Source: an uncultured Ruminococcus sp. (lineage in GTDB: Bacteria > Bacillota > Clostridia > Lachnospirales > Lachnospiraceae). Taken from it: a stretch of 64,000 nt of DNA. Under the pieces are notes generated by a model, which had not been told where the DNA came from, did no database searches, and was given only the letters and a program-made list of their open reading frames with translations. The DNA lies in the NCBI GenBank assembly GCA_900066355.1, contig FMEL01000015.1, forward strand, positions 25,174-89,173. The letters are read 5' to 3'. Shown piece by piece: positions 8,482-18,053 of the stretch; position 1 is the first letter of the stretch, and each line of letters begins with the position of its first letter. A program made the translations under genes and the position numbers.

Positions 8482-11400
8482 TTATTTTACTGTGATCTTA
8501 ATGTTGTATTTCTTGTTTCCGGACTTCACAGTAATGGTTGCTTTACCTTTTTTCTTCGCTTTGATCACACCGGATTTGCTGACAGTTACGATCTTCTTGT
8601 TGGAAGTAGACCATGTAACCTTCTGTAAGCTTGTTATCGGTGTAAGTGCTGCTTTGAGTTTCAGACTCTGGCCACGTTTCAGCGTTGCTTTCTTGCCCTG
8701 ATTCTTGCCGGTTGCTGTGTTTGTAACCTTGATGGACTTCGTTGCAACTGCAGGCTTCTGAACTTTTACCTTAAAGCTTGCTTTCTTACCGCTCGCAAGC
8801 TGAACGGTGATTGTTGCGCTCTTTCCTGCTTTGAGACCTTTGATCTTGCCATTCTTAACAGATACGACTTTCTTGTTGCTTGTCTTCCAGGAAACAATTC
8901 GGTCTCCCGCACCCATTGTAACTTTTACGGTAAAGGACTGTTTTACTTTCAGCGGAATCGTTCCTTTGACATTGAGAGCGATTGTTGCCGGAAGTTTCGC
9001 TATGGATGCTGTCTCTGTCTTACCGCATACGCTGCAGCTGCGCTGCTGAACACCTTCTGCAAGAACTGTGGCATTCTTCGTTACTTTCCATGCAGAGAAG
9101 CTGTGTGCCTTAGTTGCTTTGATGGAACGCTTTTCGACTGTTTTGCAGACGCCGCAAACGTGCTGCTGCTCACCATCAGCACAGGACGGCTTTTTGATTG
9201 TTGTCCATGCGCCCCATTCATGTCCGCGTGCACTGTCGATCATTGTAATTGTATCACCATGAGTTTTGCATTTCTTCACAACTTTTCCATCTTTTGTACA
9301 GGTTGCTTCAACTTCTTCAAGTACTTCCCACTGGCAGGCACCTGTAAGAACTTTTATGGTTGCAGTTTCCTTCGGATTTGTTACATAGATATAAACCCAG
9401 TAAGGTACATCCTTTTCCAGATAAGCGCGATCCTCAGTCAGACCTTCCTTCGCACTGGAGTCATAAAGCTGTATCCAGCAATTCTTGCCACTGAATGAAT
9501 AATATCCAGATTCAGAAGGTACAAATCTACGAAATGCCATACCGTTGGCTGTTGCCACTACACTTTCTTCTTTTTCAGGTGTCAGTGCCGGAACATCATC
9601 CCAGCTTGCGGCCTCAAGATCAAAGGATGCCTTATAGCCACCCATCTCAACCATTACTCTGCACTTCTCATCATTTATCCACTCCATAGAATAAAGCTCG
9701 CAAGTCATTCCCTGTGAATCAGTTTTTCCATATACAATTTTTTCCACAGAGCCATCCGTATAAGTTGCATTAATTGTCATTCCATCAAGAGAAAAACGAA
9801 GAAAATCAGAATTTCCCGGAAGTACTGATGTCTGATCAGGTTTCTTTTCCACTTCAATGGATTTCAGAGTTTTTATTTTTTTAATCTGAAGAGTAGATGT
9901 ACTTGCATCTTCATCATAATGCCAGTTAACCTGTACTACATAGGTTTGACCTTTTTGCAGATAGCAGCTTACTTTTCCGGCCCCTAAATATGTCTTGCTC
10001 ATCTCGTTTTGCTCTAACTGCCATCGATTTTCGCTGCCGTTATAAGCACCGTCTATTGTATATATATTAACATCTAATGAATGGGTTCCGATCATCTTAC
10101 TGTCAAACCGGTAGGTTCCTGTTTCTGATGGAGTAAATCTGTAATATTTCCTGTCTGTTTCATCTTTAAATGGCATCACCTCTTTATCAACTGCAAGCTC
10201 GTCAAAGGAATCCAGTGCCGGAATATTAATCGACTGCTGGCCGATCTCCTCCCAGTCACTCTCTCCTGTTCCAAGATACATGAAAGATATCTGATACTTA
10301 ATTGCCTTTGAAGCATAACTGGTGGATTCGTCTTCCTTATGAGTCGTATTCCACTGATTTCCATACTCATCTGTGCCCCATAACCCTTCATAGATCTTGG
10401 ATAATCCATCCTGATAGGTTATCTTTGTATTATAGAAGTCGTACAGATCATCAAACAGCGTACAGTCAGATGCCTGATATTCATCCTTCAAAACCAGTTC
10501 GATATTTTTGATTGTTTTTATTTCAACCTTCTGGAAAGATACTTTGAAGCTTCCTCTTATGCAATCCTCCGTATCCTCTTCCCGAAGTTCAAATGTATAG
10601 GTATATTTCTTTCCATTTTCAAGCTTCCAGGTTAATTCATCAGATGAAGTTGTTGTTATATTATCTCCATTATCATCACGGTATAAAGAAGTTGAAACAT
10701 CGGCTTCATAATCACTGATATCTCTGATATCACTAATATCTACTCGATAATATCCATCTGCCGGAGGTGTAAATGTTGCAGATACAACATCTCCCTCATT
10801 TGCAACTGTTATCTCTTTTTCGGACATTCCATCTGTAAGCTCAAAATCCTTTGTCGTTTCTCCTGTCGGTTTGTCACCCGGATCTGGATCCGGAATCTCT
10901 TCAATTTTTTTGGACACTGTAATTGCGGTGTCAAAGTATGGCTGAAGCTTGATCACGCAGCTTTGTCCTGCTGCAAGATTCAATTCTTTATAAAGATTAT
11001 ATTCATACCAACACGCCTCTTCGGCATCATAAATATATGCTGTTCCTTCTATTCCCGCTTCGCCGGACAGCACATATGTTCCCGCCTTATCTGCTGTAAA
11101 GGTGTACAGTGCCTGATTCGTTGCTTTTACATTTGTTTCTTTATCCTTTTCTAATGGAGTAAACTCTGACATTTTGTCATTCAGTGAATTGACCGTAATG
11201 GTTATTTCTTTTCCTGTCAGATTTCCCTTTATATCACTCTCATTATCATCTGAATCTGTGTCTACGAGACATGGACGAATATTCCATGTACCCGGGTTCA
11301 GACTACTATAAAAGTAAAATCTGCTATATTCAACTTCACCAGCCAGACATCCTTCATATTCTATTTCATATCCATCGAATTTCTCGTTGTTTGAAACTTT

Positions 11401-14134
11401 TTTTGTAGTACCGTCACTGAAGGTTACTGTTGTTTCCAGTTTTACATCGCTGAAATCATCAATTTCTTCTATGTATTCTCTGTTCTCCAGCAGCTTTGTC
11501 TCAATCTTTACAGGCTTTGCAAGAAGCTTTGGTGTGACCTGCAGCTCCTGATAACGATCCTCTGCTGAAATTCCAAAATAATATGTAGTTTCGGCATTCA
11601 ACGTTGCATATACAGAATACAGATTATCATAATAATTGCTCCAGCTATTTATCTGCGTATATGTACCGTCTTCATTTTTCGTTGCTAATTTTACGCTTCT
11701 TACTCCTGCGTTAAAATTCAGTTCATACTTGCCTGATTTCTCCGGTGTAAAGGAAACAATCATCCGAGAACCGCTATTTTTCACAATACCGGCATTGTCT
11801 GCTTTGAGGTCCACTGTAATTTCCGGTTCTACGACAGCAACCGGAATAGAAGCTACTTGGATTCTGTTATACAAAATCTTATAAAAATATTCTCCGGCCG
11901 GGAGATTTAATGTATCAACAGTATTATCGTCCGAATTTACAAGCATATATGACAGATCATTATCATAATCCTCATATCCCATGGAAACAGCCTTTGTTGT
12001 ATCATTGTCAAAGACAACAGTTCCCTTGAATTTATCCAGACTGACATTATCAAATCCTGCTGTAAATGTCATCGGATTCGGTGAATAAACAAGATTCTTC
12101 ATCTCAACAGCTACTGCTTCTTTGGTGATATTCAACGTAACAGGATTGTCCTCTGCAGACTTGATTCCTATAACATACTGTGTATCATTTTTCAGTTCAG
12201 AATTGCCATCCTCGATATCCCAATACATGTCGTATGGTACAGGTTTTCCATTCTCTATACGATACCATTTTCTGTCAAAGCCATCTGAATTTCCGTTTTC
12301 CTTTGCAAACTTCCACTGAAAATGATAATGTCCGTCTTTCCATGGTGTAAAGCGGTACCATTTATAACGTGATTCACTGACATCGATTGCATTGGAATCT
12401 TTTTTCAGTTCAGGTAAACTCATGAAGTCCAGAGCCTTCACAGTAAAGGTAGTTTCTGCTGTTATACCAGTTTCTGAACCATTGTTGTTATATAATGTAA
12501 ATCTTACTTTATAGTTGCCAGCCGGAAATGGTCTGGCTTCATAATTCTCCTCATCATACCGTTCAAATTTAGTTTCTGACTTATCCGCATTAATCGTGTA
12601 TACCTCATTGTGTATATTGTATCCGGATGCAAGCCATAAAATGCTATCCCAGGTTGGTACGATCTCTTCTGTTCCGCCTTCCTTATCTGTCAATATCAAT
12701 CTGCCGGGCATATTTTCCCACGCAGTCGGATTCTCCAGGCCGTCTATCGCACTGTCTGAATCTGCTACATAAACCATGGATTCCATGTCAACTATCGGTT
12801 TTACTGTAACACTTACAGTTTCTTTATCACTGTCGGAATAGTTGCCGCCATAGAAGCACAGATAAAACCTGTCGTCCTTTTTCGAGCCAATCCAGGTCTG
12901 TCCTGCATCATAAACAGTTCCGTCACTATTTACTCTATAGACAGAAAAACTTGATTTACAATTTGTCATGTAATAATCACCATCTGCCGGTGCTGTAAAG
13001 CTATAGTAAGCCATGCCCTTGATTGGTGTACTTACCTCTGTCGTTTTATTCAGAGACAGACTTCCTTTATACAGAGGTGAGTTCGCGATATCTTCAATAT
13101 CCCTGATTGTCACTGTATACGGAGCACTTTCTACTGATGCTTCCTCTTCCCCAGCATTCTTATACACAAATTTCATTGTATAAATGCCCGCATCAAGCGT
13201 TTTTCCCAGAGAATATTCCTGACCATCTTTTGTCAGAGAAACGCTTATTGAGCCTATATACCCGGAATCATCATATACTCTCACTTGACTATCATTATAG
13301 GATAATTGTGTTGAAATAACCGTATCATCTGCAGATTTAACTGTCAGATCTGCATACGTATAAAAAGCAGTCCCTGCAATACCCTCCGTCAAAACATTCG
13401 TGGCTTCTACACTTAATACCTTCTTTTGCACTATCTGCACATTAAATGTGCCTGTAACGTATTCACTATACATTTTTGTACGATAATAATAGGTTTTGCC
13501 TGCTTCTAAATTCTGTTTCAGACTGAAATTAACATCCTTGTTACCGTCATCGTTCTCAGCTATTCTGGTTCCTGCTGGATTAGTACCGTAAAATTCTACA
13601 TACGTATCAAACCTTCCGGTAGAATAAATTTCATATCTTCCTGATTCTGCAGGGGTGAATTTAAACCAGACTGTTTTTCCTGCTTCATCAATATTGGCTT
13701 CATATTCTGTAGCCGGAGTCAGAGTCACTGCTGTAGCCGGACTTTCTCCGTCTTCTGTAGCAGGTTCTTCCCCTCCTTCATCATTCAGTACAGCGATCTC
13801 ATCCTCCGCACTGAATACATCTTCCGGCGAAGTTTCTTCCTCTTCCTGAATATCGATCTCAGCGTCTTCGCCCTCGGTATCCGCGGATTCCTGTGGTTCA
13901 TCGGTGATTTCTATGCTTTCATCTTCGGATGAATTATCTGAAATCACCCCCCCCGTCTTCGGTTTCAGCGTCTGTTTCTACTGCAGCTTCGGATGGTTCG
14001 TCCGTAAGCTCTACGCTTTGTTCCTGCACTTCTTCAGAAGTAAAATCTGCTGCATTGACCATCATCGCCGTGCTGTCAATACTTGTTACAGTCATAGCTA
14101 CTGCCAGCAGCAATGCCAGTTTTTTCTTCTTCAT
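8482..14134 (-). CDS. Giant surface protein paralog 2, frameshifted at a poly-G tract (likely phase-variable)
   Basis: The signal peptide starts at 14134 (AAGGAGG upstream) and reads 60 codons to a run of eight G on the coding strand (13954-13947). As sequenced, this leads to a stop after five more residues (G-G-G-D-F-R then stop end). The main frame resumes from 13947 and runs 1821 codons to 8482. With seven G the frame is continuous, giving about 1883 residues and G-G-V-I-S-D-N-S-S, matching G-G-V-L-S-E-N-S-S in paralog 1. The body has an acidic stalk, a PPC-like module (T-V-W-F-K-F-T-P-A-E-S-G-R-Y), many W/Y-Y-x-F-T-P repeats, Cys-pair modules (one more than paralog 1) and two C-terminal BIG2-like domains. 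No LPXTG is seen. A sequencing error in the homopolymer cannot be excluded. Confidence 0.85.
13947..13954. repeat. Homopolymer C8 (G8 on coding strand) at the frameshift
   Basis: Eight consecutive C on the plus strand. The equivalent place in paralog 1 has seven bases interrupted by an A (CCCCACC), which keeps frame and cannot slip easily. Confidence 0.9.
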
Positions 14135-14166
14135 GCATGTGCCCTCCTTATAAAATTTATGCTCTA

Positions 14167-14196
14167 ATTATATCTCTCCTGTCTTGTCATTGTCCA
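14167..14196 (-). promoter_or_regulatory. Promoter of surface protein paralog 2
   Basis: On the minus strand, TGGACA (14196-14191) and TATAAT (14172-14167) have an 18-base spacer. The rest of the 14135-14370 gap shows nothing I can name. Confidence 0.6.
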
Positions 14197-14370
14197 TATT
14201 TTTTCACATTTTCTTCACACTTTTTTGTGCATGTTGTTACTGTCTGCATAACACTGTTACACAATTTTTTCCATAAATACTGGTTCTGGCTCTTCCGGCA
14301 TCGGAAATGCCCCTCACACCATTTTCCGTTGCTTTTCTCTCTGGTTCCAGAATATTTCAGACTATAACGC

Positions 14371-14426
14371 AAAAAAGCTCCACCCGGCGGTATTCAAAAT
14401 TTCCAGATACCAGTCACGGATGGAGC
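14371..14426 (-). terminator. Terminator after radical SAM gene
   Basis: Nine-pair stem GCTCCATCC/GGGTGGAGC (one wobble) is followed by six T on the minus strand, 22 bases after the radical SAM stop. Confidence 0.8.
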
Positions 14427-14448
14427 CTTATGATTTCTTTATAAAATT

Positions 14449-15840
14449 TTATTTAGTGGCTGCTTTTGCTGCTTTTTCAGCCTTTTCTTCTGCCCAGAGT
14501 TTCTCAGCTACCGGCGCCCATTCTTCTGCATAATGTAGACATTTGCCGCAAAGATGCTCTGCTGTCTCATTAGACTGAAGGTCTGTGGAGTGTGCACCGG
14601 ATTCTTTTACGATGCGCTGCAGAATCTCCGGATTTTCCAGCATCGGGCACGGACGAAGCATATTGTCATTGAACGGCTGGTTGTCATGATAAGCCATGAA
14701 CAGCGGCTGTTTCAGGATCTCAAGGATCGTGTTTTCGTGGATGTTTCCATTAGAATAGTGGATAAATACGCATGGTTCTGCATCACCGTTTGCATTGATA
14801 TGGAAGTAGTTTCTTCCACCGGCGATACATCCGCCTACGAACTCACCGTCATTCTGGAAGTCCATAGTGAAGATTCCAGGACCATGTTCCATGTTACGGA
14901 TCTCTCTTACACGGTTCTTTACATAAATTCTCTGTTCCGGATTCAGGAGCAGATCAACGGATGCTGCATTTCCAACAGGCATGTAGTGGAAGTACAGTGC
15001 GTAACGGCATCCTTTTTCTACGAGCATCTGAATGAAGTCTTCGCTTGTAACGCTCTTGTAGTTGGCGCTTGTGTAGCAGATAGATGTACCGAATACAAGA
15101 CCATGCTCTTTCAGGAGATCCATAGCATGCATAACTTTGTTGTATACACCTTCGCCACGACGCATATCATTGACATCCGGCTCACCCTCAACACTTAATG
15201 CAAGGAAGAGATTGCCGACTTCCTGCATCTGTTTGCAGAGTGCTTCATCAACAAGTGTACCATTTGTGTAAGCAAAGAATACACAGTCGTTATGTTTTCT
15301 GCAGAGTTCGATGATATCTTTCTTTCTTACCATCGGTTCTCCACCGGTCATCATATAGAAATAGATACCGAGCTCTTTACCCTGTGTGACGATGGAATCC
15401 ATATCATCAAAGGAAAGATTCAGCTTGTTTCCGTATTCTGCTGCCCAACATCCTGTACAATGCAGGTTACATGCACTGGTAGGATCCATCAGAATGATCC
15501 ACGGGATGTTGCATTTATGTATTTCTCTCATCTCGTGAATAGTCTTTGTTCCATTATAAAAAGCTTCAAATCCAAGGTTCATCAATGTTGTCTTCAGAAC
15601 ATTCGGATGAAGATCCTGTACCATAGATGTGATATAACGGTTCAATGTATATTCCGGATTACAGGCAACTTTTCTCAGGTAATCCCAGTTCACGCCCTTT
15701 CCGAAATCTTTTAAATACTTCTCAGCAGTATCGATCAGTCTTTCATAGGCTGCCTCAGGATTCTTGTGCACCTGATCAACCGCATAGTCAGCTACTCCTG
15801 CAAAAACTTTCTTTGCTGCTGCATGTTTAAGTTTGTTCAT
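14449..15840 (-). CDS. Radical SAM protein, unknown substrate
   Basis: The start is set at the ATG 15840 because GGAGG lies eight bases upstream; this gives 463 residues. A 110-residue helical N-terminal region precedes the radical SAM core. The core begins with the cluster motif C124-x3-C128-x2-C131, and a glycine-rich M-T-G-G-E-P follows. Later cysteines at G-G-C-I-A-G-G, E-P-C-V-F-I-H and a C-terminal L-C-G-K-C-L-H pair suggest auxiliary cluster ligands, as in SPASM-type proteins. The C-terminus ends in an Ala/Lys/Glu tail. It is a single-gene unit with its own promoter and terminator; no peptide precursor lies next to it, so I assign no product. Enzymes of this layout are common in Clostridia as 'radical SAM protein'. 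Confidence 0.85.
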   Translation of the reverse strand: MNKLKHAAAKKVFAGVADYAVDQVHKNPEAAYERLIDTAEKYLKDFGKGVNWDYLRKVACNPEYTLNRYITSMVQDLHPNVLKTTLMNLGFEAFYNGTKTIHEMREIHKCNIPWIILMDPTSACNLHCTGCWAAEYGNKLNLSFDDMDSIVTQGKELGIYFYMMTGGEPMVRKKDIIELCRKHNDCVFFAYTNGTLVDEALCKQMQEVGNLFLALSVEGEPDVNDMRRGEGVYNKVMHAMDLLKEHGLVFGTSICYTSANYKSVTSEDFIQMLVEKGCRYALYFHYMPVGNAASVDLLLNPEQRIYVKNRVREIRNMEHGPGIFTMDFQNDGEFVGGCIAGGRNYFHINANGDAEPCVFIHYSNGNIHENTILEILKQPLFMAYHDNQPFNDNMLRPCPMLENPEILQRIVKESGAHSTDLQSNETAEHLCGKCLHYAEEWAPVAEKLWAEEKAEKAAKAATK

Positions 15841-15884
15841 TGGTATTTCCTCCATCTCTGGCAATCATTATTTTTATTGTCTCC

Positions 15885-15914
15885 ATTATATTCAGATTCT
15901 GTTTCTGTTTTCAA
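15885..15914 (-). promoter_or_regulatory. Promoter of radical SAM gene
   Basis: On the minus strand, TTGAAA (15914-15909) and TATAAT (15890-15885) have an 18-base spacer. It directly follows the upstream terminator. Confidence 0.65.
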
Positions 15915-15918
15915 TGGA

Positions 15919-15953
15919 CAAAAAAGGGTCAGTGGTAAATTTCCCCACTGACC
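15919..15953 (-). terminator. Terminator after nitroreductase gene
   Basis: Perfect nine-pair stem GGTCAGTGG/CCACTGACC with a C plus T6 tail on the minus strand, 24 bases after the nitroreductase stop. Confidence 0.85.
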
Positions 15954-15976
15954 TCTTCTGTAGAATGAATTTTCTT

Positions 15977-16498
15977 TTATTTTACATAATAGACATAAGA
16001 ATCTTTTCGCGGTGCTGCTTTCGGAGCCGGTCCGTCTGCAAATCCAAGTACACAGTGGCCGATTCCCTCATAATCCCCCTCAATTCCGAGTGATTTCAGG
16101 ATTTCTTTGCCTTCTTCACTCTCAAACTCTTCTTTTGCTCTGTGGATCCAACAGCTTCCGATTCCCTGTGCTTCCGCCTCCAGCATCAGATTCCCCATAA
16201 CAAGACTTCCGTCATAAAGATATGTAGGTCTGCTCTTGTCCGCAAGTACGATCAGTACGACCGGCGCACCATAAAAAGGATCCGTATTTGTACCCATAAT
16301 CTTTGCGTTCATCGCGGAAAGTTTATCGCGGAGCTCCTTATTCGTCACCGCAACGATGATCGGGGACTGTTTTCCCATTCCGGTTGCTGCATAAGTTCCT
16401 GCTTCGATGATTTTTTCCAGTTTATCCTGCGGAACCATGTCACTCTTGTATTTACGGATACTTCTTCTGCTTTTGATTGTTTCCAGTACGTCACTCAT
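15977..16498 (-). CDS. Nitroreductase family flavoprotein
   Basis: A 173-residue FMN-dependent oxidoreductase. The N-terminal R-R-S-I-R-K-Y motif, which contacts the FMN phosphate, is typical. G-I-G-S-C-W-I-H and the C-terminal V-L-G-F-A-D-G-P are also family features. The length fits the short type with a C-terminal lysine-rich tail (K-A-A-P-R-K). The natural substrate cannot be read from sequence; nitroaromatics or quinones are only the family's usual test substrates. AGGAGG precedes the ATG. It lies 19 bases downstream of hisA and probably shares its transcript, ending at the hairpin at 15919. Confidence 0.88.
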   Translation of the reverse strand: MSDVLETIKSRRSIRKYKSDMVPQDKLEKIIEAGTYAATGMGKQSPIIVAVTNKELRDKLSAMNAKIMGTNTDPFYGAPVVLIVLADKSRPTYLYDGSLVMGNLMLEAEAQGIGSCWIHRAKEEFESEEGKEILKSLGIEGDYEGIGHCVLGFADGPAPKAAPRKDSYVYYVK

Positions 16499-16517
16499 GA
16501 TAAATACCTCCTGATTT

Positions 16518-17285
16518 TTATAAATTTATTAATGTTTCAAAGGGAATTGTCCCCCCGAAAAGATCCAGTGCGCTTCCAACCGTCACATCCAGCCGGCCTT
16601 TGCCATATTTTCTGAGAAGTTCAAGGTCTTCCATACTTCCTACACCGCCTGCATAAGTTACAGGCCGATCTGTATATCCGGAAAGAAGTCTGGCAAGCTC
16701 TGTCTCAATTCCGTTTGCTTTGCCCTCGACATCCACTGCATGAACAAGAAACTCCGAGCAGTGGCTTCCCAATTCTTTCATCGTTTCAGGTGTTACCGGC
16801 ACGTCTGTAAATTTCTGCCATCGATCTGTTACGATAAAATACTGACCGTCTTTTTGGCGGCAGCTCAAGTCAAGTACAAGATGCTCTGTTCCGACTGCAT
16901 CCTCCATTTTCTGTAAGTTTTCCCAGGAAAGTCTTCCATCCTTGAATACATAAGAAGTCACGATCACATGGCTTGCTCCCGCTTCAAGATAATCTGCTGC
17001 ATTGTCCGGACACACACCGCCACCAATCTGCAGTCCTTTCGGATAGGCTTTAAGGGCTTTTAAGGCCTGTACTCTTGTAGCTTCATAATATTCAGAGCCG
17101 ACACTGTTCAATAAAATCACATGGCCGCCTTTCAAACCGGCTTTCTTATATAATTTGGCATAAAAAGCTGCATCCTGCTCTGCAACAAAATTTTCTTTTG
17201 CCTGATCTCCGGCATCTTTGAGACTTCCGCCGACAATCTGTTTGACCTTGCCGTTATGTATATCAATGCATGGACGAAATTTCAT
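16518..17285 (-). CDS. hisA: Phosphoribosylformimino-AICAR-P isomerase (HisA, eukaryote-like type)
   Basis: A 255-residue TIM-barrel enzyme for the fourth step of histidine synthesis, converting ProFAR to PRFAR. The start F-R-P-C-I-D-I-H-N-G-K-V-K-Q-I-V carries the catalytic Asp. A G-G-G-V-C motif and the late Y-A-G-G-V-G-S-M-E-D with V-G-S-A-L-D form the two phosphate-binding loops. The insertions resemble the yeast HIS6/plant type more than Escherichia HisA; I recall this variant from Lachnospiraceae. It stands apart from other his genes, which is unusual since hisA is normally beside hisH and hisF. A weak GGAG lies upstream. Confidence 0.85.
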   Translation of the reverse strand: MKFRPCIDIHNGKVKQIVGGSLKDAGDQAKENFVAEQDAAFYAKLYKKAGLKGGHVILLNSVGSEYYEATRVQALKALKAYPKGLQIGGGVCPDNAADYLEAGASHVIVTSYVFKDGRLSWENLQKMEDAVGTEHLVLDLSCRQKDGQYFIVTDRWQKFTDVPVTPETMKELGSHCSEFLVHAVDVEGKANGIETELARLLSGYTDRPVTYAGGVGSMEDLELLRKYGKGRLDVTVGSALDLFGGTIPFETLINL

Positions 17286-17469
17286 AATTCCTATACTCCC
17301 TGTCCGACAGAAGCAGGCCCCGGATTCGCTTTAGAACCCGGGCATCCCGTTTATCTGCGTATTTCATTTCTCTGATGCTATGATAATATGAAATCCAGTT
17401 TCATGCAAGTATTTTTACTTTATCAATTTACTATAATAAATCATTTTATTCCGTCAAGTCGATGGTTGA

Positions 17470-17919
17470 TCACTCTCTTCCATCTACCACATCACCCACT
17501 GCATCTCCGACATCTTCCACTGCATCTCCGACGCCATCTCCAACAGCACGGACTCCGTCACCCAGATCCTGGGCAACTGTGCCTTCCTCTGCAGTTGTTC
17601 CGTCCACAGTTCCATTATCTGCATTTCCGGCACCTTCCGTACCTTCAGAGACGGTATCTCCATTGCCGATTCCCGCATCATCTGTCATATTCTCATTGTC
17701 CGTCGCATTGTTGTCTGCGTTATCTTTGGCATTGTTATTATTTTTATCATCTTTGTCTGCGTTCTGCTTCTCATCATCTGCAGTACTCTCCGTGTTCTCG
17801 GTATTCTCGTTTGTGGTATCGACCTCATCTGGTGCCGTACCATTATTTCCGCAGGCTGTAAACACACTGAGTGTCATAATAAGTAATACTCCTGTCAGAA
17901 TCTGCTTTATTTTTTTCAT
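17470..17919 (-). CDS. Small acidic lipoprotein, low complexity
   Basis: The start is taken as ATG 17919, with AAAGGAG nine bases before it, rather than the longer frame from 17970. The 149-residue product has a lipoprotein signal with lipobox L-S-V-F-T-A-C, so it should be anchored at the outer face of the membrane. The rest is almost wholly Asp, Asn, Glu, Gly, Thr and Ala, with a repeated G-D-G-V/D-A-V-G-D pattern at the C-terminus (D-L-G-D-G-V-R-A-V-G-D-G-V-G-D-A-V). No folded domain is recognised. It may be a spacer or surface polyanion. It is transcribed divergently from the carboxypeptidase gene. Confidence 0.75.
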   Translation of the reverse strand: MKKIKQILTGVLLIMTLSVFTACGNNGTAPDEVDTTNENTENTESTADDEKQNADKDDKNNNNAKDNADNNATDNENMTDDAGIGNGDTVSEGTEGAGNADNGTVDGTTAEEGTVAQDLGDGVRAVGDGVGDAVEDVGDAVGDVVDGRE

Positions 17920-17949
17920 TTCCGTCTTCTCCTTTACCGTGTTTTTTGC

Positions 17950-17970
17950 TTGTACTGATAATATGTACAA
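17950..17970. promoter_or_regulatory. Inverted repeat between divergent genes
   Basis: TTGTAC and GTACAA arms separated by nine bases lie between the lipoprotein and carboxypeptidase genes. It could be an operator for either. No regulator is identified. Confidence 0.3.
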
Positions 17971-18053
17971 AATGGCAGAATCCTACTCTGGAAAAAACTG
18001 GTGTTTCATGGTAAACTTTAAAAAGATTTTTATATAAAAAAGGAGTATGACAA

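Noticed and set aside
14187..14372. 61-codon frame between surface protein and radical SAM gene
   Set aside because: No ribosome site, basic composition without family, overlaps the terminator.
17285..17400. Riboswitch or T-box in the hisA leader
   Set aside because: Only a CCCGGGTTC/GAATCCGGG hairpin is present; no conserved T-box or switch elements were seen.
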